From CAMBDR01 sp046597185 (GTDB taxonomy: Bacteria > Pseudomonadota > Gammaproteobacteria > Burkholderiales > Burkholderiaceae_D): a stretch of DNA of 16,965 bases. A model generated the notes under the pieces. The model had not been told where the DNA came from and made no database searches. It saw nothing but the letters and a program-made list of their open reading frames with translations. Where the stretch lies: positions 1 through 16,965 of the forward strand of contig JBKJLF010000144.1 in the NCBI GenBank assembly GCA_046597185.1. The letters are read 5' to 3'. This document shows, one piece after another, positions 1-6,350 of the stretch. The number at the start of each line of letters is the position of its first letter. The first letter of the stretch is position 1. The position numbers and the translations under genes were made by a program.

Positions 1-117
1 CAAAGGCCCGTGCAATTGGTTGATGGTGAGATGTTGTCCTGGTATGGCAGCCGAGCCGTACAAGGCTTGGTTTACTTGCAAAATATCACTAAATTATGCA
101 CCAATCCGGTGCAATGA
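1..117 (+). CDS. Possible C-terminal end of an unidentified protein (partial)
   Basis: An open frame runs from the first base of the window to a TGA at 115-117 and would give 38 residues ending in ...LCTNPVQ. The composition is protein-like (GEMLSWYGSRAVQGLVYLQN) but too short to recognise. Frame 2 is also open, to about base 174, but its translation is rich in Cys, Trp and Lys and looks non-coding. The start would lie outside the window. This is a tentative call based only on frame openness and composition; the stretch could equally be intergenic. Confidence 0.25.
   Translation, partial: QRPVQLVDGEMLSWYGSRAVQGLVYLQNITKLCTNPVQ
97..113. promoter_or_regulatory. NtrC-like palindrome / operator candidate
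   Basis: The sequence TGCACCAATCCGGTGCA has perfect 6-bp inverted arms (TGCACC / GGTGCA) around 5 bases. It matches the enterobacterial NtrC enhancer consensus TGCACCA-N3-TGGTGCA at all but one arm position. A TATACT -10-like hexamer lies at 124-129, so a bound protein would cover the -35 position of any promoter there. No sigma54 element (GG-N10-GC) is visible on either strand nearby. It could instead be an autoregulatory operator for the helix-turn-helix gene at 236, or an enhancer for a gene to the left of the window. Confidence 0.4.
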
Positions 118-235
118 TGTAAATATACTACGGCAACAAAAAAATGTGTGCAAAAACTCAAGAAATTGGTGATTAATTAAGTATCTTGTGTTAGTGTACG
201 GCCTAGGCATTTTCTTAACTTTTTACCTGACTGGC

Positions 236-505
236 ATGGCTAATATACGAATCTCTGACCAAGCTGTTTATAATCCCAACTACTTGTTGGATGAACTGAT
301 AAAACGATTGAATTTGAAAAACGATGCAGCATTAGCTCGTTTGCTGGAAGTTGCACCACCGGTGATCAGCAAAATTCGTCATCACACCTTGCCGATCGGC
401 GCAACCATCTTAATTCGTATGCATGAAATCAGCGAATTGAGTATTCGTGATTTACGTGAAATGTTGGCCCACGCGGACGATACCGAACAAGCACTGGCCG
501 CTTAA
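236..505 (+). CDS. Small helix-turn-helix (Cro/CI-like) DNA-binding protein
   Basis: This 89-residue protein begins MANIRISDQ. Residues about 28-50 look like a lambda-repressor type helix-turn-helix: a first helix AALARLLEV, a short turn, and a recognition helix PPVISKIRHH. A further helix (about 60-80, RDLREMLAHA) completes the small domain. It is probably a transcription factor or DNA-binding accessory protein acting in the cytoplasm; its target is unknown. The frame is open back to a GTG at 188, but that extension is hydrophobic (GIFLTFYLTG), unlike the rest and untypical for the fold, so ATG 236 is preferred. Neither start has a good Shine-Dalgarno sequence. It is convergent with the reductase gene, with only 11 bp between stop codons. 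The NtrC-like palindrome lies about 120 bp upstream. Confidence 0.72.
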   Translation: MANIRISDQAVYNPNYLLDELIKRLNLKNDAALARLLEVAPPVISKIRHHTLPIGATILIRMHEISELSIRDLREMLAHADDTEQALAA

Positions 506-516
506 AGTTGCGCGGG

Positions 517-1599
517 TCAAGAGCCTTGGCGCGCCAAATCCGCTTCAGAAACAAACGAATCGGCGTAAAACTCTTCCGGTGGTAATTGGCATTGCGCGGT
601 AAAATCGCGTTTTGCCGAATCAATCACGATCGGCGCGCCACAGGCATAAACCTGGTGTTCTGCCAAATTCGGGTAGTCGGCCATCACCGCCTGATGTACA
701 AAGCCAGTGCGTCCATGCCATTGATCTTCGGGTAGCGCATCCGAAACCACGGGCGTATATTGAAATTGTGCCAGGGGTTTATCCGCTGACTGAGTTGGCA
801 ACTGAGTTGGCAACTGAGTTGACGATTGCGCCCATTTTTCGCACATATCATGGAAATATAAATCTTGCGGTCTGCGGCCACCCCAGTACAAATGCACCGG
901 GCGCGGCGATTGTAAATATTGCAGGTGTTCGATCAAGGCTTTAATCGGCGCAAAGCCCGTGCCGGAAGCGAGCAAAATAATCGGCTTATCACTGTCTTCA
1001 CGCAAGAAAAAACTACCCAATGGCGCTTCAAAGCGCAAAATATCGCGCTCCTTCAGGCTGCCAAATACTTGATCGGTGAACACGCCACCGGGCATATGGC
1101 GAATATGCAGCGTTAACAGTTGATCCAAATGCGGGGCATTGGCCATGCTGTAGCTACGGCGTTTGCCATCTTTGAGCATAAATTCGAGGTATTGCCCCGC
1201 TTTGTATTGCAAACGCTCGTTGGCGGGTAGTTGCAAGGACACCACAATCACATCCGGTGCGACACGTTCCATTTTGGCCACGCGGGAAGGCATTTTGCGT
1301 ACCGGGAAGTCGCCCACACCCATCACTTCGCGCGCTTCAATCACCGCATCGCTGTGGGGTGTGGCGCAGCAAAATAAGGCGTGGCCCTTGGATTCTTCCT
1401 CGGACGACAAGGCTTTTTCCTGATGGCTGGCGTGGCGCAATTGCCCCTCCAGCAATTTCCCCTTGCAAGAACCACAGGCACCGTTTTTACAGCCGTAGGG
1501 TAAGCCTACGCCCTGGCGCATGGCGGCATTCAAGATGGTTTCATCGGATTCGCAGGAAAATTGCCGCCCGCTCGGCTGAACTGTGATTTGGAATGTCAT
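517..1599 (-). CDS. Ferredoxin-type 2Fe-2S / FAD / NAD(P) reductase (CDP-6-deoxy-delta-3,4-glucoseen reductase family)
   Basis: This 360-residue flavin reductase moves electrons from NAD(P)H through FAD to an N-terminal plant-type [2Fe-2S] centre. Residues 1-90 are the ferredoxin domain with ligands C37, C42, C45 and C77 (the GCKNGACGSC motif). Residues about 103-200 are the FAD-binding barrel with the RSYS motif at 148-151. Residues about 205-350 are the NAD(P)-binding domain with GTGFAP at 213-218 and YACGAP at 318-323. The family is usually named after AscD of ascarylose synthesis, but no dideoxysugar genes lie nearby, so a general or undefined electron-transfer role is more likely. ATG 1599 gives the normal family N-terminus (MTFQITVQ). 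In-frame starts at 1614 and 1677 would run into the divergent epimerase gene. A TQLP-rich insert at residues 261-270 is encoded by a 12-bp tandem repeat. No clear Shine-Dalgarno sequence is present. Confidence 0.9.
   Translation of the reverse strand: MTFQITVQPSGRQFSCESDETILNAAMRQGVGLPYGCKNGACGSCKGKLLEGQLRHASHQEKALSSEEESKGHALFCCATPHSDAVIEAREVMGVGDFPVRKMPSRVAKMERVAPDVIVVSLQLPANERLQYKAGQYLEFMLKDGKRRSYSMANAPHLDQLLTLHIRHMPGGVFTDQVFGSLKERDILRFEAPLGSFFLREDSDKPIILLASGTGFAPIKALIEHLQYLQSPRPVHLYWGGRRPQDLYFHDMCEKWAQSSTQLPTQLPTQSADKPLAQFQYTPVVSDALPEDQWHGRTGFVHQAVMADYPNLAEHQVYACGAPIVIDSAKRDFTAQCQLPPEEFYADSFVSEADLARQGS
791..821. repeat. 12-bp tandem repeat inside the reductase gene (2.6 copies)
   Basis: The unit TGAGTTGGCAAC occurs at 791-802 and 803-814, with a 7-base partial third copy at 815-821. 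On the coding (minus) strand it adds four residues (TQLP) per copy without a frameshift. It falls in the NAD(P)-binding domain, in what should be a surface loop between the helix ending MCEKW and the strand FQYTPVVS. Confidence 0.85.
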
Positions 1600-1604
1600 A
1601 CAAT
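1576..1604 (+). promoter_or_regulatory. Weak promoter candidate for the epimerase gene
   Basis: CTGAAC (1576-1581) and TACAAT (1599-1604) are separated by 17 bases. The -10 is 5/6 to consensus, the -35 only 3/6. Transcription would begin around 1611, leaving the ATG at 1613 with almost no leader. That fits the absence of a Shine-Dalgarno sequence. The element lies inside the start of the oppositely oriented reductase gene. This is sequence-match evidence only. Confidence 0.25.
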
Positions 1605-1612
1605 TACGGATC

Positions 1613-2497
1613 ATGAAAAATAAATCGACTAATAAAAAACCGCGCCTTTTGATTATTGGCTGCGGTGATGTGGGCATGCGTTTATTGCCTTTATTGACGC
1701 CTGTGTTCCGGGTATTTGCCTTGGCGCGCTATGCCAAGCCTGGCGACAGAGAAGCCATTCGCGCAATGGGTGCCATCCCCTTGCAAGCGGATCTTGATGA
1801 ATTCGCCACATTGCGCCGTTGGCGTGGTTTGGCCAAGTTTATTGTGCATTTGGCACCACCTGCCAGTGTTGGAGAACTTGATCAGCGTACCCGAAATCTA
1901 CTCGCTATTCTACCTCATCGGGCGCGTTTGGTTTACGTCAGTACCAGCGGTGTGTATGGCGATTGCGCGGGCGCGTGGGTCAGTGAGACGCGCACGGTCG
2001 CGCCGCGTAACCCGCGCGCGCAAAGGCGGGTGGATGCGGAGCAAGTGTTACGTGCCTGGGCCAAACGCAGCCAGGCGCATTTGGCGATTTTGCGGGTGCC
2101 TGGCATCTATGCCGATAATCGTTTGCCCATCGAGCGCTTGCATAAACAAACCCCCGCCTTGACCGCCTTTGATGATGTTTGGACTAACCATATCCATGCC
2201 GATGATTTGGCGCGCATCATCGTGCAAGCCTTGTGGTATGGCAAACCCAACCGCGTGGTGCATGCGGTGGATGACAGCCAACTCAAAATGGCCGATTATT
2301 TTGATTTGGTGGCTGATCATTTTGCGCTGCCGCGCCCACCACGCATGGCGCGTGCCGATTTACAACAGGCGGTCTCGCCGATGCTGTGGTCGTTTATGTC
2401 CGAATCGCGCCGTCTGTGCAATGAACGCATGAAACGCGAGTTACGCGTGCGCTTGCGCTACCCTGAGGTGCAAAGCTGCCTCGCGGCAATACTCTGA
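1613..2497 (+). CDS. NAD(P)-binding epimerase/dehydratase-like protein (extended SDR, YeeZ-like)
   Basis: This 294-residue protein has a Rossmann fold. The nucleotide-binding loop GCGDVG is at residues 16-21, the strand and Ser/Thr region YVSTSGVYG at 108-116, RVPGIY at 161-166 and HIHADDLA at 193-200, in the order found in extended short-chain dehydrogenases of the epimerase type. The usual catalytic YxxxK is not seen where expected: after VYG the region reads RRVDAEQVL instead of a Tyr-Lys helix. The protein may therefore be a nucleotide-binding or non-classical enzyme, as in YeeZ-type relatives. The substrate is unknown. ATG 1613 gives a sensible N-terminus; an upstream ATG at 1583 would overlap the reductase start. 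It is divergent from the reductase, which may indicate co-regulation. Confidence 0.85.
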   Translation: MKNKSTNKKPRLLIIGCGDVGMRLLPLLTPVFRVFALARYAKPGDREAIRAMGAIPLQADLDEFATLRRWRGLAKFIVHLAPPASVGELDQRTRNLLAILPHRARLVYVSTSGVYGDCAGAWVSETRTVAPRNPRAQRRVDAEQVLRAWAKRSQAHLAILRVPGIYADNRLPIERLHKQTPALTAFDDVWTNHIHADDLARIIVQALWYGKPNRVVHAVDDSQLKMADYFDLVADHFALPRPPRMARADLQQAVSPMLWSFMSESRRLCNERMKRELRVRLRYPEVQSCLAAIL

Positions 2498-2716
2498 TAG
2501 ATTTGTTACACAAATTAACCGCATTTTCGCCTGTTTTGGCCGACCAAGCATCAGACCTTGTTGTGTTTCAGCCGTTAACGGGGCAGGGAGTTGAATTATT
2601 GGCTTGCGGCATGAAATAGAGGGGAAAGACCTCGTTACTTGCGGCATCAAGCCTGCTGTTCATGGACTACAGTGAAAGTGTCCCTGGGCAGAGACATTGT
2701 TTGAAGGAGTAGCGCC

Positions 2717-2875
2717 ATGAATTCGTATAGCCATGCACCAACCAAAGAAGAGGTTCGCCGTTATATGCAAAGGCGGCAGGCAGAACATTTGCCACCACCC
2801 GACATCAAACAAATACGGCGCGAATTGGGCTGGGAATTAAATCCTGTGCCACGCGACGGTAGTGGTAAAAGATAG
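2717..2875 (+). CDS. Small conserved-looking hypothetical protein (52 residues)
   Basis: An ATG at 2717 is preceded by a strong Shine-Dalgarno GAAGGAG (2703-2709) with a 7-base spacer. The frame runs to TAG at 2873-2875. The product starts MNSYSHAPTKEEVRRYMQRR, has a middle LPPPDIKQIRRELGWEL, and ends in a short polar tail. It is basic, has no membrane segment and no cysteine, and probably forms two short helices around the PPP turn. The function is unknown. The strong ribosome site, normal codon use and structured charge pattern argue that it is real. It stands alone: 219 bp separate it from the epimerase, with no convincing promoter seen there, and it converges on the pseudopilin gene. The stop codon lies in a diverged copy of the downstream 9-bp repeat. 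Confidence 0.7.
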   Translation: MNSYSHAPTKEEVRRYMQRRQAEHLPPPDIKQIRRELGWELNPVPRDGSGKR

Positions 2876-2884
2876 TGTTAATGG

Positions 2885-2926
2885 ATAGTGTGAATAGTGT
2901 GAATAGTGTGAATAGTGTGAATAGTG
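2885..2926. repeat. 9-bp tandem repeat ATAGTGTGA (4.7 copies)
   Basis: Four perfect copies of ATAGTGTGA start at 2885, 2894, 2903 and 2912. A 6-base partial copy follows at 2921-2926. A diverged copy (ATAGTGTTA, 2872-2880) covers the stop codon of the 52-residue ORF. The array sits in the 75-bp convergent gap before the end of the secretion operon. It is simple-sequence DNA of the kind that changes copy number by slippage, and no coding role is apparent. Confidence 0.92.
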
Positions 2927-2950
2927 GCCGCTGGCAGCATCAATGCGGCT

Positions 2951-3373
2951 TTACAATTCTGCAAAAGGTTTGCCGTCGCGGGTGCTACCGGGGGCCTTGC
3001 TTTTTAAGTCGTACACATTGCCAGGCGTCCCTTCGGGCGGGGCAATGATCTGCCAGCCGTTGTTACTGTCCTGCACCGGGTCGAGCGGTACGGCGCGCAG
3101 GTATTTCTTTTCGACCAATTCTTCCAAGGATTCCGGGTAGCGTCCGGTATCTCCATAAAATTTATCGATGGTCTCGCGGGTAATGCGCAAATTGTCGGCC
3201 AAAATGGTTTCTTTGGCCGTATCCACGCTTTGAAAATAGCGCGGCAGGGCCAAGGTCGCCAGCAGGGCGACAATGGTCAAGACCACCAATAATTCAATCA
3301 AGGTAAAGCCTTTGCGCCGCGATAAGGCCCCGGATTGGGTGTCAGGCTTGGATTCAAAGGTTTGCGTTTGCAT
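2951..3373 (-). CDS. GspG-type major pseudopilin (second of two)
   Basis: This 140-residue type II secretion/type IV pilin-like protein has a 22-residue leader ending in SRRKG, then the prepilin peptidase site G22/F23 and the hydrophobic helix FTLIELLVVLTIVALLATLA with Glu at +5 (E27). The globular part has the GspG pattern: a long helix containing ETIDKFYGDTGRYPESLEELV, then YLRAVPLDP, then a WQI...PG...YDLKS strand region. It would be processed by a prepilin peptidase encoded elsewhere and assembled in the periplasm into a pseudopilus driven by the GspE/GspF-like pair. The start ATG 3373 is 3 bp after the stop of the first pseudopilin gene and is preceded by GGTGAG. This is the last gene of the operon. 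No strong terminator is visible downstream. Confidence 0.93.
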   Translation of the reverse strand: MQTQTFESKPDTQSGALSRRKGFTLIELLVVLTIVALLATLALPRYFQSVDTAKETILADNLRITRETIDKFYGDTGRYPESLEELVEKKYLRAVPLDPVQDSNNGWQIIAPPEGTPGNVYDLKSKAPGSTRDGKPFAEL

Positions 3374-3376
3374 GAC

Positions 3377-3853
3377 TCACCATTTTTTGTAAGGGACACC
3401 GTTCAAGCCAACTTTGGGCGAGTTCGAATACACATCATAAATATCATCGCCTTCTTGCGGATCAGCCGCTTCGCTGGCGTAACTGCGTTTGCCCCAAGTG
3501 GCGGCAGGATCGTCGGGTTTGTCGGAAAAAGGGTCGGGCGGAATGCGGCGCAAAAAGAAAATTTTGTTGCGTTTGGGGTCGCGTTGATTCGGGATACCTT
3601 CAACCAACAGCTCCAGGGTTTTGGGGTAGCCGTTGGTGCCCAGTGGTTTGGGAATGCGCCCGTCGTCCGTCGCCCGTTTATATTCGTCTATTCCCTGGCG
3701 AATTTCCCGTAAAGCGCGCCGCAACTCGGTTTCTTTGGTGCGCTGAACGGAAATTTGCGCCGTCGGCACCACCAGGCTTGCAAGCAAGCCCAGGATGGCC
3801 AAGGTCACCAATAACTCAATCAGCGTAAAGCCGGCGTACTTCATACGGCGCAT
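3377..3853 (-). CDS. GspG-type pseudopilin (first of two)
   Basis: This 158-residue protein has a very short leader (MRRMKYAG), the cleavage site G8/F9 and the class III pilin helix FTLIELLVTLAILGLLASLV with Glu at +5 (E13). Downstream are an ETELRRALREIRQGIDEYK helix and the GspG-like PPDPFSDKP and IYDVYSNSPKVGLNG segments. It carries an insert (about residues 64-98, including IPNQRDPKRNKIFFLRRIPPDP) that the other pseudopilin lacks, so the two subunits are paralogues and not recent duplicates. A ribosome site, AGGGGGA, lies about 9 bases before ATG 3853. An alternative start at 3844 would shorten the leader to five residues. It lies 37 bp downstream of the secretin gene. Its role is a subunit of the short periplasmic pseudopilus. 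Confidence 0.92.
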   Translation of the reverse strand: MRRMKYAGFTLIELLVTLAILGLLASLVVPTAQISVQRTKETELRRALREIRQGIDEYKRATDDGRIPKPLGTNGYPKTLELLVEGIPNQRDPKRNKIFFLRRIPPDPFSDKPDDPAATWGKRSYASEAADPQEGDDIYDVYSNSPKVGLNGVPYKKW

Positions 3854-3890
3854 AGTTCTTAATTCCCCCTGTTTCGATCATCAATTTGAA

Positions 3891-6350
3891 TCATGGCACC
3901 ACATTCACCAAATGAGAGGGCGGCAATTGCACGGTAATCGCCCGTCCACCCGTCGCAATCGGCGCGGCGGTCAGAACCTGGACGGGTGTGCTGGTGGAGG
4001 CTGCCAAGGCGCGGAACGTGACCGACACCACATCAGCCGGGGTGGTGGCACCATTTAGGCCGGAACGCGTGCCGCTAATTAAGATTTGCCCATTCGGATC
4101 AATCCTGCTGGTGAAATTGGTTTGCGCACCACCTTGCTTCAAAAAGCTGCCTTCGGTAATGCCAACAACTTGCAAAACTTTACTGTCAAAACCCACTGCC
4201 AGCGGCAAGCTGCTGATCGGTTGATCGGAAGATAAGGTCAGTTGCACCAAAAAGGTATCGCCCACGCTGACCCTATTTTGCCCTTGGAAACGCAATTGAT
4301 TGGTTTGATTATTATTGATCGGATTGCCGCCGATATTGGTAACGACGGGTTGGTCGGTGGTGCCAGTGCCGGCACCCGTGTTGGGTTTGATATTCGGATC
4401 AGTGCCTGGATTATTCAGGTTGTTGCCACCGATACCTGTATTGGGGGTATTCGGATTATTCGAATTATTGGGATTGTTGGGATTATTCGGATTATTCACT
4501 CCTCCTGGGCCCTGAGGCGTGAAGCCTGCCGGTGCGGTATTGCCGCGCCCGACCACGGAAGCAAAATTGGTATCAGGCCGCTGCCGGCTGCTGCTGTCGG
4601 TGCCCGCTCTGAATTCGGTAATCGATGCGTCAGGGCGTTGGATATTGCGAATAATGCGTGGCGTAATTGACAACACGATTTCCGATTTTTCAACATTGTC
4701 TTCCTGGCTGCCGAATAAACGCCCGACCACGGGCAGTTCGCCAAAAGCCGGCACTTTCTTGGCGTTGCGCCGATCTTCATCGTTAATCAAACCCGCCAAC
4801 ACCTGGGTTTCGCCATCTTTTAAACGCAATACCGTATTGGCACTGCGCGAACCGATCTGGTAGGCCACCGAGCCGGAATTGGTACGCAATTGGCTGACCA
4901 GGGTGGATACTTCCAATCCCACTTTGATGGCAACATCATTGTCCAGATAAACCGAGGGTTCGACTTCCAGCTTCAAACCAACATCAACATAAGTGATCTG
5001 CTCCGAGATAAAACCATTGGTGGCGGTACTGCTAATATTGGGCACCCGATCACCAATCATGATTTTGGCTTTTTCATGGTTGCGTGCGCGAATCCGTGGG
5101 TTGGCCAAAAGATTGCTGTCGCCATCGGTTTTCTTGAGGTTAATGGTGGCCGCCCCGAGTGGTGCGCTAATGGTGCGGCCACTTAAATTATTGCGTAAAT
5201 CATTCAGGGTGAGGGTGCCACCGGTTACGGCAGGAATCGGGGTGAGTACCAAGCTATCCGGCCAGGCAATGCCCAAATTCAAAAGCCGTGCCCGTTTGAC
5301 TTCCAGGATTTCCACTTCCAACATCACTTCGGGTTCGGGTACATCGTGTAGTGCGATCAGTTTTTCAGCCTGTTTGATCACTTCGGCATTATCGCGCATG
5401 ACCAGCATATTGAGTTTTTCATCAATCACCACATCCCGTGTTTTCAGGATGGTTTTGATGGTATTGGCCACCGCCTTGGCTTCCGCATTGGCGAGAAAAA
5501 AGGTTTTGACCAGCACTTCCTGATAGTCTTTTTGCTTGGCGGGCGTATTGGGGAAAATTAAAATCGTGTTGGCATCCAGGATTTGTTGTTCCAATTGATT
5601 GCTGAGCAGCGTGAAATACACGGCGGACTCGATGCTGCTATTTTTCAAGTAGAGTGAGGATTTTTGATCGAGACGAATATCGCGATCAAAAATAAAATTT
5701 AAACCGGAGCTGCGCGCGATCACATCAAAGATTTGCTTGAGCGGCACATCTTTAAATTCGATGGTAATCGGCTTTTTATAGGCCGCTGCCAATTGCGATT
5801 CCAGCGGTGCGGTCGTTGGTTTTTGCTCCAGGGTTTGTCTGAGAGCAAGGGCTTCGGCCTGATGCGGGTTTTCTGACAAAATGACGCGCAGTTTGGCCAG
5901 CGCAGCCGGATTGTCTTTTTTCTCCATCAAGGCATTGACTTCCTTGAGTTGGGTGCGGTGCCGTTGTTCGGTCGCGATGGCTTGCTTGCCCGCTATCGCG
6001 CGGTCATTGCCGGTCACCAGATTGAGTATCCGTTGATACAGCTTTTCCGCATCATCCAATTGCCCTTTTACCAGCAATTGGTCGGCTTGTCCCAGCCAGG
6101 TTTGAATCACGCGGTCACGCGTTTGCAAGTAAGCGTTGCGGTACTCGGCATGACTGGGGTCGAGTAAGCTGGCTTCCTGGATTTTTTTCAAGCCGGGTTC
6201 GATTTGGTCTTGTCCGAGCAAGGCCTTACCTTCACGGAAAGCAGTTTGCGCGGCGCAGCCAAATAACAGGAGTGCCACGGCAAGGCAGGAAAATAGTCGG
6301 CCAAAACGCGCAGGGCGTGAGGCATGCTGGGTTGCGGGGCGACTTTGCAT
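3891..6350 (-). CDS. Outer-membrane lipoprotein secretin with C-terminal cohesin domain (PilQ/MshL/GspD family)
   Basis: This 819-residue secretin would form the outer-membrane channel of the machine. A signal peptide ends in the lipobox LFGC, lipidated Cys32 followed by Ala, which predicts outer-membrane sorting. Residues about 36-170 are helical and TPR-like. Residues 195-265 are a secretin/TonB short N-terminal domain (ITIEFKDVPLKQIFDVIARSSG). Residues about 275-340 are a single N1 ring domain. Residues about 410-570 are the secretin core, with VPAFGELPVVGRLFG and the end strand EIVLSITPRIIRN. Having one N domain instead of three is more like PilQ/MshL than classical GspD. An Asn/Pro/Gly-rich linker (about 612-685) then leads to a cohesin-like beta domain (about 690-815: VSVGDTFLVQLTLS, LAVGFDSKVLQVVG, VVSVTFRAL). 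The gene shares one base with the PilP-like gene (TGATG). The cohesin domain probably binds a partner or stabilises the channel; which one is not known. Confidence 0.93.
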   Translation of the reverse strand: MQSRPATQHASRPARFGRLFSCLAVALLLFGCAAQTAFREGKALLGQDQIEPGLKKIQEASLLDPSHAEYRNAYLQTRDRVIQTWLGQADQLLVKGQLDDAEKLYQRILNLVTGNDRAIAGKQAIATEQRHRTQLKEVNALMEKKDNPAALAKLRVILSENPHQAEALALRQTLEQKPTTAPLESQLAAAYKKPITIEFKDVPLKQIFDVIARSSGLNFIFDRDIRLDQKSSLYLKNSSIESAVYFTLLSNQLEQQILDANTILIFPNTPAKQKDYQEVLVKTFFLANAEAKAVANTIKTILKTRDVVIDEKLNMLVMRDNAEVIKQAEKLIALHDVPEPEVMLEVEILEVKRARLLNLGIAWPDSLVLTPIPAVTGGTLTLNDLRNNLSGRTISAPLGAATINLKKTDGDSNLLANPRIRARNHEKAKIMIGDRVPNISSTATNGFISEQITYVDVGLKLEVEPSVYLDNDVAIKVGLEVSTLVSQLRTNSGSVAYQIGSRSANTVLRLKDGETQVLAGLINDEDRRNAKKVPAFGELPVVGRLFGSQEDNVEKSEIVLSITPRIIRNIQRPDASITEFRAGTDSSSRQRPDTNFASVVGRGNTAPAGFTPQGPGGVNNPNNPNNPNNSNNPNTPNTGIGGNNLNNPGTDPNIKPNTGAGTGTTDQPVVTNIGGNPINNNQTNQLRFQGQNRVSVGDTFLVQLTLSSDQPISSLPLAVGFDSKVLQVVGITEGSFLKQGGAQTNFTSRIDPNGQILISGTRSGLNGATTPADVVSVTFRALAASTSTPVQVLTAAPIATGGRAITVQLPPSHLVNVVP
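4453..4497. repeat. 9-bp imperfect tandem repeat encoding the Asn-Asn-Pro linker of the secretin
   Basis: Five 9-base units (GGATTATTC at 4453, 4480 and 4489; variants GAATTATTG at 4462 and GGATTGTTG at 4471) encode NNP or NNS triplets on the minus strand. The repeat lengthens the flexible linker between the secretin core and the cohesin domain in steps of three residues, so the linker length is probably variable between strains. Confidence 0.85.

Noticed and set aside
67..84. TTGG...TTGCA as a sigma54 promoter for the NtrC-like site
   Set aside because: Only 7 bases separate GG and GC where 10 are required.
2603..2647. Direct repeat CTTGCGGCAT (2603-2612 and 2638-2647) in the gap before the small ORF
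   Set aside because: Two 10-bp copies in 45 bases could be chance; there is no symmetry and no promoter-like hexamers at sensible distance.
2885..2926. Short regularly spaced repeats as a CRISPR array
   Set aside because: The 9-bp units are directly adjacent with no spacers, so this is a simple tandem repeat; no cas genes are present.
2927..2949. GCCGC...GCGGC hairpin as terminator of the secretion operon
   Set aside because: The stem is only 5 bp with a 13-base loop and no T-run follows on the operon strand, so the evidence is too weak to annotate.
3891..4300. Cohesin region as evidence of a cellulosome or carbohydrate-degrading locus
   Set aside because: No dockerin, scaffoldin or glycoside hydrolase gene is visible; the domain is attached to a secretin in a betaproteobacterial operon.
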